Made by a program: the position numbers and the translations under genes. Below, in pieces: positions 35,522 through 44,892 of a stretch of DNA of 64,000 nucleotides. The notes under the pieces were generated by a model. That model worked only from the letters and a program-made list of their open reading frames with translations, searched no databases and was not told where the DNA came from. The first letter of the stretch is position 1, and each line of letters opens with the position of its first letter. This DNA is from Poriferisodalis sp026713105 (GTDB lineage: Bacteria > Actinomycetota > Acidimicrobiia > Acidimicrobiales > Poriferisodalaceae), in contig OZ220472.1 in assembly GCA_965115995.1 (NCBI GenBank), positions 682,001 to 746,000 on the forward strand. Reading direction: 5' to 3'.

Positions 35522-37801
35522 TCAGAGCGACGCCTTGATGATGTTGAGCGCCGATCCGGCCTTGAACCACTCCACCTGATCAGCGCTGAAGGTGTGGTTG
35601 GCCTCGAACGAGTACGTCTCACCCGACGCAGAGCGCACTTCCACGGTGAGGGGCCGCCCGGGCGCGAGGTCCGCGAGGCCTCGCACCGAGATCCGGTCGT
35701 CGATCCCGATGCGGTCGTAGTCGGCCGGGTCGGCGAACGTGAGCGGCAGCATGCCCTGCTTTTTCAGGTTGGTCTCGTGGATGCGGGCGAAACTGCGGCA
35801 CAGCGCTACGAGACCGCCCCGGAAGCGGGGCTCCATGGCGGCGTGCTCTCGGCTCGAGCCCTCGCCCATGTTCTCGTCGCCGATCACGACCCAGTTGACG
35901 CTGGCTTCGTGGTATGCCCTCGCGATTTCCGGGTACGGCTGCGTCTCACCCGTCAAGTGGTTCTTGCTGTGCCCGACCTCGAAGCCGTCGAAGGCGTTCA
36001 CCGCCCCCAGGTACAGGTTCCCCGAGATGTTCTCGAGGTGCCCCCGGTACCGGAGCCACGGACCGGCCATCGAGATGTGATCGGTGGTGAACTTGCCCTT
36101 GGCCTTCACCAGCACCGGGAGATCTTCGTAGTCGTTGCCGTCCCATGGCTCGAACGGCTCGAGCACCTGCAGGCGGTCCGAGGTCGGCGAGACCCGCACC
36201 TCGATGTTGCCCCGATCCGCCGGCGGCGCCACGAATCCGCTCTCGCCGGGGTCGAAACCGGCCGGCGGCAGCTCGACGCCCACCGGGGTCGGCAGCGTGA
36301 CCGGCTCCCCGGAATCGGTATGCAGCACGCCGTCGACCGGGTCGAAGTCGAGCGTGCCCGCCAGCGCCAGTGCCATGACCGTCTCAGGTGAGGTGACGAA
36401 CGCCAGCGTCGCCGCGTCGCCGTCGTTTCGCTTGGGGAAGTTGCGGTTGTAGGAGGTGACGATCACGTTCGCCTGACCGGGGACGTAGTTCTCGTCGCCT
36501 GAGCGGTCCCACTGGCCGATACAGGGTCCGCAGGCGTTCGCGAGCACCACCGCTCCCAGCGCTTCGAAGTCGGCGAGCAAACCGTCTCGCTCGATGGTGG
36601 CACGTACCTGCTCGGAACCGGGAGTCACCAGCAGCTGCGTCCGCGTCCGCAGTCCCTTGGCGGCGGCATCGCGGGCGATGGAGGCGGCGCGGGTGATGTC
36701 CTCGTAGCTGGAGTTCGTGCAGCTGCCGATGAGCGCTGCGCTGATCTCAAGCGGCCAGCCCTCGGCCTTCGCCTCCGCACCCAGAGCCGACACCTCGCGG
36801 GCGAGGTCGGGCGTGTGGGGACCATTGATGTGGGGGCGCAGCTGCGACAGGTCGATCTCGATGACCCGGTCGTAGTGGGAGGCGGGATCGGCCATCGCCT
36901 CGTCGTCAGCCCGCAGGTGCTCAGCGACGGCGTCGGCCGCAGCCGCCACCGCCTCCCGACCGGTGGCCGAGAGGTAGCGGGCCATCGCGGCGTCGTAGCC
37001 GAACAGCGATGTGGTGGCGCCGATCTCGGCGCCCATGTTGCAGATGGTTCCCTTGCCGGTGGCGCTCAGCGATTCAGCGCCCGGGCCGAAGTACTCCACA
37101 ATCGCACCGGTGCCGCCGGAGACGGTGAGGACTTCCGCCACCTTCAAGATCACGTCTTTTGGCGCACTCCAACCGGACAGCTCTCCGGTCAGATGAACGC
37201 CGATGACCTTTGGCCAACGCACGTTCCAGGGGAAACCCGTCATGACGTCGACGGCGTCGGCACCACCGACGCCGACCGCCACCATGCCCAGGCCGCCGGC
37301 ATTGGGTGTGTGGCTGTCGGTGCCGATCATCATGCCGCCGGGGAACGCGTATTGCTCGAGCACGACCTGGTGAATGATGCCGCTGCCCGGCTTCCAGAAC
37401 CCGGCGCCGTAGCGGCCGCACACGCTCTCGAGAAAGTCGTAGACCTCCTCATTGTTCTCCGAGGCGGCGAGCAGGTCCCGCTTGCCGTCGACGCGAGCCT
37501 GGATGAGATGGTCGCAGTGCGTCGTGGTGGGCACCGCCACCTCGTCGAGTCCGGCGGTCATGAACTGCAGCCACGCCATCTGGGCCGTGGCGTCCTGCAT
37601 GGCGACGCGGTCCGGCGCCAGGTCGACGTAGGAGACGCCGCGCTCGAGTTCCTGGTCGCGACCCGACAGGTGTGCGACCAGGATCTTTTCCGACAGCGTG
37701 AGCGCCCGACCCAGCCGTTCACGCCCGAACGCCACGGCGTCGCCCAGCCCGGCGTACACCCCTTCGATCAGCTCGATCGGCGTACTCGCGTGAACTGCCA
37801 T
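35522..37801 (-). CDS. acn: Aconitate hydratase (mitochondrial-type aconitase)
   Basis: Start ATG 37799-37801 (MAVHASTPIELIEGVYAGLG) gives 759 residues, the length of the mitochondrial-type family; a longer frame to 37837 is unlikely. Cluster and active-site segments are IGTDSHTPNAGGLGMVAVGV, IGSCTNSSYEDITRAA, VLANACGPCIGQWDRSGDEN and the C-terminal swivel domain with ENMGEGSSREHAAMEPRFRG, which carries the catalytic Ser-Ser-Arg. It isomerises citrate to isocitrate. Ends at a strong hairpin. Confidence 0.95.
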   Translation of the reverse strand: MAVHASTPIELIEGVYAGLGDAVAFGRERLGRALTLSEKILVAHLSGRDQELERGVSYVDLAPDRVAMQDATAQMAWLQFMTAGLDEVAVPTTTHCDHLIQARVDGKRDLLAASENNEEVYDFLESVCGRYGAGFWKPGSGIIHQVVLEQYAFPGGMMIGTDSHTPNAGGLGMVAVGVGGADAVDVMTGFPWNVRWPKVIGVHLTGELSGWSAPKDVILKVAEVLTVSGGTGAIVEYFGPGAESLSATGKGTICNMGAEIGATTSLFGYDAAMARYLSATGREAVAAAADAVAEHLRADDEAMADPASHYDRVIEIDLSQLRPHINGPHTPDLAREVSALGAEAKAEGWPLEISAALIGSCTNSSYEDITRAASIARDAAAKGLRTRTQLLVTPGSEQVRATIERDGLLADFEALGAVVLANACGPCIGQWDRSGDENYVPGQANVIVTSYNRNFPKRNDGDAATLAFVTSPETVMALALAGTLDFDPVDGVLHTDSGEPVTLPTPVGVELPPAGFDPGESGFVAPPADRGNIEVRVSPTSDRLQVLEPFEPWDGNDYEDLPVLVKAKGKFTTDHISMAGPWLRYRGHLENISGNLYLGAVNAFDGFEVGHSKNHLTGETQPYPEIARAYHEASVNWVVIGDENMGEGSSREHAAMEPRFRGGLVALCRSFARIHETNLKKQGMLPLTFADPADYDRIGIDDRISVRGLADLAPGRPLTVEVRSASGETYSFEANHTFSADQVEWFKAGSALNIIKASL

Positions 37802-37995
37802 GGACGACTCCCCGTTCGCTGGTGAAACTGTCGGCACAGGCGTGCAGCTGCTGGAGCGGTGCAGTGTGCGCCGGCCGACTTCTCAATCTAGAGGCTCACC
37901 CTGCGCTGACTCCCAGCGCTACTCGTACGCGCTTCGCGCGCTGCCATGGACTCTCAGCCAAGCTTGTGGATAGTCAGTGTCACTAGTGTCAGGGC

Positions 37996-39783
37996 GTGAC
38001 TGCGGGTGGTGCCCCGCTGGCACCGACGTACGAGCCGGACGAGATTCCGAGCCGACGGATCACAGCGGGCATCGGCGCCCAACTGGGCCTGCTGATGGTC
38101 GTGCCGTTGGCGATCCTTCCCGCGCTCGTCGTGCAGCTCGCTGGCGAGTCAGATGGCACGGGTGCACGCGCCGTCGTCGCGTCGATGGTCGTGTGCGGCA
38201 TCACGACGCTGCTGCTGACGGCAAAGCTGGGACGCCTGCGCAGCGACAGCCTCTATGTCGCGACGGTCGATTTGGTCAGCCTGCCGTTCTGCATCCTCGC
38301 ATTGGCAAGCGGCGGCCCGGCCACGCTGGCCGCCTTGGTTGTCGTCTCGGGCCTGTTTCAGGTGGTGATCGGCCTGAGGCTGTCGTACCTGCGGCGACTG
38401 GTGACCCCGCAGGTACGCGGGACAGTCCTGATCCTGGCGTTCGCGGCTGTCGTGCCCGTGCTTGCAGACGCCGGAAGCTCCATGGAGGAGCGTCTCGATT
38501 GGTTCGTCCCGGTCAGCGTCGTGGGAACCGCCTTGACGATTGTGCTCATCTCGGTCTGGGGGCCGAGACCGTGGCGCATCTGGGGTCCCGCGCTGGGATT
38601 GGTCGTTGGACTGGCCGTGGCAGCGGGTCTGGGTGCCTACGACTTCGAACTCGTCGCGGACGCAGCGTGGGTGGGTTTCGCAGACGTCGGCAGCAGCCCG
38701 GGATGGGGCATCGACTACGAGACGTTCGGTTCGATGCTGCCGTCGTTCCTCATCGTGTCGTTCGCAATCCTCGTTCGCATGCAGGGCATCTCGTCGAACA
38801 CCCAGATGGTCTCGTGGCGGACCCGGCGTGCGCTGGACTTTCGGGAGGTGCAGCGGGCCAACTGGCGCATGGGCGTCGGGACGATGCTGTCGGGCGCTGC
38901 GGGTTCGCTGCCGGTGACCATCGCAGGCGTCGGACCTGCGTTCATCAACCAGACCCGGTGCGCTTCTCGCCGCCTCGGGGCAATCGCAGGGAGCTTCTTC
39001 CTGCTTGCGGCATTCGTCCCGAAGCTTCGGGCGATCGCACTCGCCATCCCCCGTCCGATTCTGGCCGCCTACGTCATCGTGGCACTGGTGCCGCTCGTGC
39101 TGCGTGTCGTGATCAGCTCCATTCAGCGACTGCGCAGCGCGCGCGACGCACTGGTCATCCTGCTCCCGCTGGTCGTCGGGCTGTGCGTGGAGTTCGGACT
39201 GCTCTCGTTCCCAGCAGGAACCGTGTGGGACGCCGTGTCCCAGAACGGCCTCACCGCGGGGAGCTTGGTACTGGTCGTTGCGGCTGCAGCGAACACCGTC
39301 GTCGGGCGGCGAGCGAGCCTCGAGATCGAGCTCGACGCCCGCAGCATCGCCCAAATGCGGGAATTCGTCACGGATTTTGCCCAGCGGCGCAGGTTCGACG
39401 CGCTCGGCTCAGAACGGCTGGAGGCTGCGGCCGAGGAGGCGCTCGCCGTCATTGGCGAACACGCATCGTCAAGCTCGCCTGGGGGCGGGCGCCGAGTGCG
39501 GGTGACGCTGGGAATGATCCGCTCAGGGACGGAGTTGGAGTTCGTGAGCGGGCCCAGCGGAGCGCAGAACCTCGAGGAACGCATCGCTCTGCTCGCCGAG
39601 CCGGAAGCCGAGACAATGGAAACCGCTATCGAGCGAGACGCTGCAGTCAGACTGCTGCGGCACTACGCCAGCGAGGTGAGCCACCGGCAGTATCTCGAAG
39701 CCGAGATCCTCACTGCTGTGGTGCCGGTCGGCGTCTCGCGGCGCCGTCTGCGGTCAGGCCGCCGTCAAGGCCGGACTTCGTAG
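37996..39783 (+). CDS. NCS2-like (xanthine/uracil) permease fused to a histidine-kinase-like ATPase domain
   Basis: A 595-residue protein from GTG 37996. Residues ~20-445 contain 12-14 hydrophobic helices similar to nucleobase-cation-symporter-2 permeases: LPFCILALASGGPATLAALV, NWRMGVGTMLSGAAGSLPVT (the conserved TMxSGxxGxxP-like helix) and IAVGPAFINQTR-like GVGPAFINQTRCASRRLG. Residues ~445-590 are soluble and resemble an RsbW-like GHKL domain: LDARSIAQMREFVTDFAQRR, then EAAAEEALAVIGEHASS (the N-box-like helix), and a strand SGTELEFVSG. A permease fused to an anti-sigma-type ATPase domain is unusual and may be a sensor of its own substrate. ATP-site residues are only partly recognisable. Confidence 0.75.
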   Translation: MTAGGAPLAPTYEPDEIPSRRITAGIGAQLGLLMVVPLAILPALVVQLAGESDGTGARAVVASMVVCGITTLLLTAKLGRLRSDSLYVATVDLVSLPFCILALASGGPATLAALVVVSGLFQVVIGLRLSYLRRLVTPQVRGTVLILAFAAVVPVLADAGSSMEERLDWFVPVSVVGTALTIVLISVWGPRPWRIWGPALGLVVGLAVAAGLGAYDFELVADAAWVGFADVGSSPGWGIDYETFGSMLPSFLIVSFAILVRMQGISSNTQMVSWRTRRALDFREVQRANWRMGVGTMLSGAAGSLPVTIAGVGPAFINQTRCASRRLGAIAGSFFLLAAFVPKLRAIALAIPRPILAAYVIVALVPLVLRVVISSIQRLRSARDALVILLPLVVGLCVEFGLLSFPAGTVWDAVSQNGLTAGSLVLVVAAAANTVVGRRASLEIELDARSIAQMREFVTDFAQRRRFDALGSERLEAAAEEALAVIGEHASSSSPGGGRRVRVTLGMIRSGTELEFVSGPSGAQNLEERIALLAEPEAETMETAIERDAAVRLLRHYASEVSHRQYLEAEILTAVVPVGVSRRRLRSGRRQGRTS

Positions 39784-40850
39784 TAGAGATTGGCGGCGTC
39801 GCTGAAGTCGTGCTCGGTGAAGCGCGTGAATCCTGCGGCTGCGGTCATCTCCCGGGCCTTGTCGGGATAGAGGCCGAGGGTGCCCAGTCCCATGCCGTCG
39901 GGTTCGCTCAGCGCCGACTGGAGGCAGCTCGTGATCGAGAATCCATAGAACATGGCCAGCATCGGGTTGCGCTGGTCCAAGTTGAAGTCGCCCTTGGACC
40001 GGATGTCTTTGATGAGCAGCGTGCCGTCGGCGTCCAGCGCAGCCCGGATGGCGTTCAGCGCGGCATCGGGGCGGGGCATGTCGTGGAGGCAGTCGAACGT
40101 CAGCGCCAGATCGAAGTCGCCCGTGGCGGGCACGTCGGCGGCGCCGGCCTCGACGAAGGTGGTGTTCTCCAAGCCCTCGTCGGCGGCTCGTTCTTCTGCC
40201 TGTCGAATGGCGATGGACGACGGATCGAAGCCGACGACCTCGGAATTGGGCCACTTCTGCGCGATCAAACAGGCTGACACGCCCGCCCCGCAGCCCACGT
40301 CAAGCACTTTGGCACCACGTTCCAGCTTGGCTGCCACGCCGTCGAGACCGCCCAGGATGACCGAGGTGAGGTTCTGACGGCTGAACGGACCAGTGGTGCG
40401 CGCCAGCCCGGCGGCTGCCCGAGGACCCTGCTGCTCGTAGGTCATGCCGATGCCGGTGCGGAACGAGTCGAGGATCAGCTCCAATACATCGTCGCCGAGC
40501 CCGCCGCGAAAAGCGCCCATGGCGAAGTGCAGGGAACCCTCCTCATCGACAAGCAGTGCCTCGGCTTCGGGTGACAACGAGAAGGCGCCATCGTCATGGT
40601 CGACGAGGCGAGCAGCGGCTACGCCGTACAGCCACTCTCGCACGAGTCGCTCCGCAAGACCGGTGGCCTCGGCGAGGTCATGGCTGGTGGCGGGCTGGGT
40701 CTGCGAGAGGGCGGCGAACAGTCCGAGCTGGTCGCCGATGTGCAGCATCGCCGACACCATCTCGCCCTTCTTGTACGTCCACACTTGGAAGGCGTACTTC
40801 TTGAGGAGTTCGGGATCGATCTCGCGCCGATCGGTTGCAGTCTCAGCCAT
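39765..40850 (-). CDS. SAM-dependent methyltransferase with N-terminal winged helix (Rv2258c-like)
   Basis: Start ATG 40848-40850 (MAETATDRREIDPELLKKYA) gives 361 residues. Residues ~15-90 form a winged-helix dimerisation domain (LGLFAALSQTQPATSHDLAE, LAERLVREWLYGVAAARLVD) as in O-methyltransferase-like regulators. The class I core carries AKVLDVGCGAGVSACLIAQK, VVGFDPSSIAIRQAEERAAD, and FDLALTFDCLHDMPRPDAAL. Closest in layout to Mycobacterium Rv2258c. Small-molecule methyltransferase; substrate unknown. It overlaps the permease-fusion gene's 3' end by 19 bases, convergently. Confidence 0.88.
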   Translation of the reverse strand: MAETATDRREIDPELLKKYAFQVWTYKKGEMVSAMLHIGDQLGLFAALSQTQPATSHDLAEATGLAERLVREWLYGVAAARLVDHDDGAFSLSPEAEALLVDEEGSLHFAMGAFRGGLGDDVLELILDSFRTGIGMTYEQQGPRAAAGLARTTGPFSRQNLTSVILGGLDGVAAKLERGAKVLDVGCGAGVSACLIAQKWPNSEVVGFDPSSIAIRQAEERAADEGLENTTFVEAGAADVPATGDFDLALTFDCLHDMPRPDAALNAIRAALDADGTLLIKDIRSKGDFNLDQRNPMLAMFYGFSITSCLQSALSEPDGMGLGTLGLYPDKAREMTAAAGFTRFTEHDFSDAANLYYEVRP

Positions 40851-40952
40851 TCCCAAGACGCTACCCGCGCACGGCGCAGCGGATTCTTGCGACACGGATT
40901 GCGGGGACACAGCGTCGCGCTGCGCAACACCGCGGTGAGAATGGCGTCGCGG

Positions 40953-41852
40953 TCAGCCGTTGCAGAGCGGATCGTCGCCTGCGGGGGGTTGGTGGAAGCA
41001 CAGGATGGCCTCGACGCCGACGTAGGTGAACTCCCACGGCTCGGGCACCGGTCCCTGCTGGCCGCCGTCGGGCGGGTAGCTCGGGATCCAGCCGTGCCGC
41101 TTGGCGTTGGCGAAGTTGTCCGCCGACAGCCACTCATAGGCGGGCGTCTGCCCGAAGTCGCTGTACCCGGCCTGACCGATGTCGATTGCGTATCCCGTGT
41201 GGTGCTTGGAGAAGCCAGGCGGCGCCGACAGCTTGAGGCGTTCTGCGAGGTCACCGAACTCGTAGGGCGCCTGGAGCGGACGCAAGAACACTCGCCGCTG
41301 GTGCTGGTGCCCCCGGTACGCGGACCTCAGCACCAGGGCGAAGCCGTGGTCAGCGGCGTCCCGTCGCAGGGCCAGCCATGCCGAGGCGGCGGGTCGCTGC
41401 AAGGCGAGGCCCTCGTCTATGAGACGCAGTTGCGCGTTGTCGGCCGGCAGCGGTCGGCGCCGGTAACCGCGTTTGACGGCCTCGGCGCGAATTCGATCGT
41501 CCAACCCGGCTGCATCGATGATCGTCGGCGCATTCGAGATCGACGACAGGTTCGGCAGCGCTGCGGTGCTGAACAGCCGGTTGAACTCCGGCCCCGTGAA
41601 ATGCGGGAATTGCAGCGAGTCGATGTCTGCAGGAGCGGGCTCTCGCCAGCGCGATGTGGGCTCGTCCCGGGTTTTCGCGGGTGTCCATGGCCCGAAGATC
41701 GGCTCATCGATCCAGGCCTGCGGCTCGGCGACCGCGGCGCCGAGCGCATTCGGCCCCAAGAGGGCCGTCAGGCCGAAGGTCGCTGCAGTGACAGCCCAGC
41801 CGCAGCGCCGCCATCGACGCGAACCAGTCTCAGGCAACACCGGCGGGCCCAT
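40953..41852 (-). CDS. Secreted VanY-like D,D-carboxypeptidase domain protein (M15) with altered zinc ligand
   Basis: Start ATG 41850-41852 (MGPPVLPETGSRRWRRCGWA) gives 299 residues with a signal peptide. The peptidase part carries SAYRGHQHQRRVFL and the SxHxxGxAxD motif SKHHTGYAIDIGQAGY. The usual EPWHxxY motif, whose His binds zinc and whose Glu is the base, is here EPWEFTYVG, so the His is replaced by Glu. It may be an inactive or altered wall peptidase. It overlaps the ABC exporter's 3' end by 23 bases. Confidence 0.78.
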   Translation of the reverse strand: MGPPVLPETGSRRWRRCGWAVTAATFGLTALLGPNALGAAVAEPQAWIDEPIFGPWTPAKTRDEPTSRWREPAPADIDSLQFPHFTGPEFNRLFSTAALPNLSSISNAPTIIDAAGLDDRIRAEAVKRGYRRRPLPADNAQLRLIDEGLALQRPAASAWLALRRDAADHGFALVLRSAYRGHQHQRRVFLRPLQAPYEFGDLAERLKLSAPPGFSKHHTGYAIDIGQAGYSDFGQTPAYEWLSADNFANAKRHGWIPSYPPDGGQQGPVPEPWEFTYVGVEAILCFHQPPAGDDPLCNG

Positions 41853-43764
41853 CGGTACGCACGAGTGTGCGATAGAGGTCGCCATAGAGACCCTCAGCAG
41901 CGAGCAGATCGGCGTGGCGGCCCTGTTCGACGAGGCGTCCCCGGTCGAGCACCAAGATCTGATCGGCGTCGGTGATGGTGGACAGACGGTGAGCAATCAC
42001 CACCGCGGTCCGCCCGGCAAGCGCAGTGGCAAGTGCGCTTTGCACCAACGACTCGTTTTCGCTGTCGAGGTGACTGGTGGCCTCGTCGAGCACCACGATG
42101 GCAGGGCGTTTCAGCAGCACTCTGGCGATGGCCAGCCGCTGCTTCTCGCCGCCTGAGAGCCGGTAGCCGCGCTCGCCCACGACGGTGTCCCAGCCGTCGG
42201 GCAGGCTGGCGATGAGCTCGTCGATGTGGGCGGCCCGGCACGCCTCGTCGAGCTCTTGATCGGTGGCCCCAGGTCGGGCGTAGCGCAGGTTCTTGGCAAT
42301 GGTGTCGTGGAACAGGTGCGGATCCTGGGAGACGACGCCGATGTGGGAACGCAGCGATTCCGAGGTGATGTGGCGCACGTCGTGCCCGTCGATGAGCACC
42401 GCGCCGCTGTCGACGTCGTACAGCCGCGCAACGAGCGCGGCGAGCGTCGTCTTGCCTGCGCCCGACGGCCCGACAAGCGCAACGGTCTGGCCCGGCTCGA
42501 TGACGGCCGACACCGCCTCGAGGGCCGGTCCTGTCAGCGCCTCGCTCGGCGGCGCCCCTAGCGCGCCCGTGGCCCCTTCGGTGGGCGCTGGCGCGCTGCC
42601 GTGCTGCTGGGGCGCCGCTGGCGCGCCGCCTAGCTCGGCAAGCACATTGCTGTCGGCCGGTGGGTAGGCGAAGGTCACGTTCCGCAGCTCGATCTTCCCG
42701 ACGAGAGTGTCGAGTTCGACGGCGTCGGGACGGTCCGCAATCGGATTCGGCAGGTCCAGCACGGCAAAGACACGCTCGAACGAAACGAGCGCCGTCATCA
42801 CGTCGACCCGGGCGTTCGTGAGGCTGGTCAGCGGCGTGTAGATGCGAACCACCATCAGGCCCAGCGCGACGAGCGTGCCGATGGTCAGCGATCCCGAGAT
42901 CACCAGATGCGCGCCCACCCAGTAGAGCAGCGCTGCTCCCACGGCGCCCACCAGGCTGAGGCCGATGAAGAACGCCCGCCCGTAGAGCGCGCTGCGCACC
43001 CCGATGTCGCGCACGGTGCGTGCAGTGCGGCTGAAACCAGTCCGTTCGACGTCATGGCGTCCGAACAGCTTGACCAGCAGCGCTCCCGCCACGTTCAGGC
43101 GCTCAGTCATCACCGTGTTCATCTCGGCGTTGTGTTCCATGCTCTGGCGCGTCAGCGCCTGCAGCTTGCGGCCGACGCGTTTCGTCGGAGCGATGAACAC
43201 GGGGAGCAGCGCAAGTGCCAGCAGCGTGAGCCGCCACTCCAGCGCCAGCATCGCTATGAGCGTCGTGGTCAGGATGATCGTGTTAGACACGACCGAGCTG
43301 AGGGTGCCCGTGAAGGCGCGCTGTGCACCGATGACGTCGTTGTTCATGCGGCTGATCAGCGAGCCCGTCTGCACATGGGTGAAGAACGCGACGGGCATCC
43401 GCTGGACGTGGTCGTACAGGCTCACGCGCAGGTCGTAGATGAGACCCTCGCCGATGCGCGCCGACCACCAGCGCTCGATGAACGACAGGCCGGCCTCGCA
43501 GAACGCGGCTGCCACGATGATCCCGGCCAGCACGTTGAGCTGCCACCGGTCTCCCGCCGGGATGGCGTCGTCGATGATTCGCCCGAACAGGATCGGCGGC
43601 ACCAAGAATGCAAGCGCGCCCAGCAATTGCACCACGAGGAATCCCGTGAGCATCCCCCGATACGGGCGTGCCAGAGACGCTGCGCGGCGAACCGTGCTGC
43701 GCCCGATGTGACGACCCTTGATGCCGGCCGGATCGTGCCCCATCGCGCCGTGTGCGGAAGCCAT
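41830..43764 (-). CDS. ABC-type exporter, fused membrane and ATPase domains (MsbA-like)
   Basis: Start ATG 43762-43764 (MASAHGAMGHDPAGIKGRHI) gives 644 residues. Residues ~30-310 hold the six-helix exporter domain (LTGFLVVQLLGALAFLVPPI and, in the coupling region, LISRMNNDVIGAQRAFTGTL). The ATPase domain has Walker A LVGPSGAGKTTLAALVAR, Q-loop IGVVSQDPHLFHDTIAKNLR, signature YRLSGGEKQRLAIARVLLKR, Walker B AIVVLDEATSHLDSE and H-loop VVIAHRLSTITDADQI. A Pro/Ala-rich insert (about residues 360-410) lies just before Walker A. Works as a homodimer or with a partner to export lipids, peptides or drugs. Confidence 0.92.
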   Translation of the reverse strand: MASAHGAMGHDPAGIKGRHIGRSTVRRAASLARPYRGMLTGFLVVQLLGALAFLVPPILFGRIIDDAIPAGDRWQLNVLAGIIVAAAFCEAGLSFIERWWSARIGEGLIYDLRVSLYDHVQRMPVAFFTHVQTGSLISRMNNDVIGAQRAFTGTLSSVVSNTIILTTTLIAMLALEWRLTLLALALLPVFIAPTKRVGRKLQALTRQSMEHNAEMNTVMTERLNVAGALLVKLFGRHDVERTGFSRTARTVRDIGVRSALYGRAFFIGLSLVGAVGAALLYWVGAHLVISGSLTIGTLVALGLMVVRIYTPLTSLTNARVDVMTALVSFERVFAVLDLPNPIADRPDAVELDTLVGKIELRNVTFAYPPADSNVLAELGGAPAAPQQHGSAPAPTEGATGALGAPPSEALTGPALEAVSAVIEPGQTVALVGPSGAGKTTLAALVARLYDVDSGAVLIDGHDVRHITSESLRSHIGVVSQDPHLFHDTIAKNLRYARPGATDQELDEACRAAHIDELIASLPDGWDTVVGERGYRLSGGEKQRLAIARVLLKRPAIVVLDEATSHLDSENESLVQSALATALAGRTAVVIAHRLSTITDADQILVLDRGRLVEQGRHADLLAAEGLYGDLYRTLVRTDGPAGVA

Positions 43765-43911
43765 GGTCACCACGCAGCGCACGATACGAGCCGCTCGGCG
43801 AACAGCATCAGCGACCGGGCTGCGCAGCCGCCGGTGCCCTTCTGGGGGCCCCGGCATGGGCAGGTTCGAGTGGATGCTCGCCGCAGCGGTGCCGCCTATC
43901 GGCTCAGCACC

Positions 43912-44892
43912 TCACACGTAGGGCCAGCGACGCTTTGAAGCGCCCGAGACGTCGCTTGATCCCTCTGTTGGCCGTGGCTCGGTGAGCGCCCAGCGGCGGC
44001 GCCACGCCGATGCAGCGGGGCCCTCGAGGCCGGGGCTGTCGGCACTGTGCAGGCGTCGGCGGGCCGCGAACCAGTTCCCGGTGGCGGTCTCGTCGGCGAG
44101 TCCCTCCACTGCGGCCTGCAGCCGCGTGGTGAAGCGGCGGTTGTTCTCGCCCTCGTCGAAGCTCAGCGGGCGGCCGAAATTGATCACCGAGCGGGAACGC
44201 CTCGGCCACGCGCGGCCCTTGCGCAGGATGTCGAACGTGCCCCGGATGTGCACGGGCACCACCGGTACACCGGCCTGCTTGGCCAAGAACGCCGCGCCGG
44301 GGCGGAACTGCTGCCCCCAGCCGTCACGCGAGCGGCCTCCCTCGGGATAGATCACCAGGCTCCAGCCACTGCGCAGCAACGTGACGGCCTTGTCGATCGT
44401 GCGGCGGTTGAGTGCGGTTCGCTCGATGGGGATGGCACCGACGAAGAGTGCAGAGATCGCCGACGTGACGCGGTTCCCGAAGAAATAGTCGGAGGCGGCG
44501 CCGACGATGAGCCGATTGCGCCACGGCTCGGGCATCGAGGTGGCGATGACTGCGGTGTCCGCGTGGCTCTGGTGGTTGGCGGCGAACACGGCTGGCCCCT
44601 CCAGCTCGCTGAGCCGGTCGACTCCCTTAACGGTCGGCTGGGCGTAGTACCGCACCATCGTTTGAACCACCGTGTCACGCGCGACACGCCGGGCGACCCG
44701 CGCAGGAAAACGCCGAGCCCAGTCGGTGTCGTAGTTGGCCCCCACGTTCACCGGCAGGGGCGTCTGCCCACGGGGCGTCGGGGCGGCCCGCAGCGGGAAT
44801 TCGGTACCGCGCATGATGCGCGTCACCGAGGCCTTCTTGCGCCCCGAGCGCTTGGCTCCGAGGTGCGTGATCCCCGACTTCTCAGACGACAT
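43912..44892 (-). CDS. 1-acyl-glycerol-3-phosphate acyltransferase-like (PlsC family)
   Basis: A 326-residue membrane-associated acyltransferase. The catalytic HxxxxD is in AVFAANHQSHADTAVIATSM (NHQSHAD), and the acceptor-binding YPEG motif is in LVIYPEGGRSRDGWGQQFRP; PVVPVHIRGTFDILRK is the third family block. Its start overlaps the end of the LarA-like gene by 11 bases, so the two are translationally coupled. Last gene of a three-gene minus-strand operon with the acyl-CoA-reductase/HAD fusion at its head; together they likely build or remodel a lipid. Confidence 0.88.
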   Translation of the reverse strand: MSSEKSGITHLGAKRSGRKKASVTRIMRGTEFPLRAAPTPRGQTPLPVNVGANYDTDWARRFPARVARRVARDTVVQTMVRYYAQPTVKGVDRLSELEGPAVFAANHQSHADTAVIATSMPEPWRNRLIVGAASDYFFGNRVTSAISALFVGAIPIERTALNRRTIDKAVTLLRSGWSLVIYPEGGRSRDGWGQQFRPGAAFLAKQAGVPVVPVHIRGTFDILRKGRAWPRRSRSVINFGRPLSFDEGENNRRFTTRLQAAVEGLADETATGNWFAARRRLHSADSPGLEGPAASAWRRRWALTEPRPTEGSSDVSGASKRRWPYV

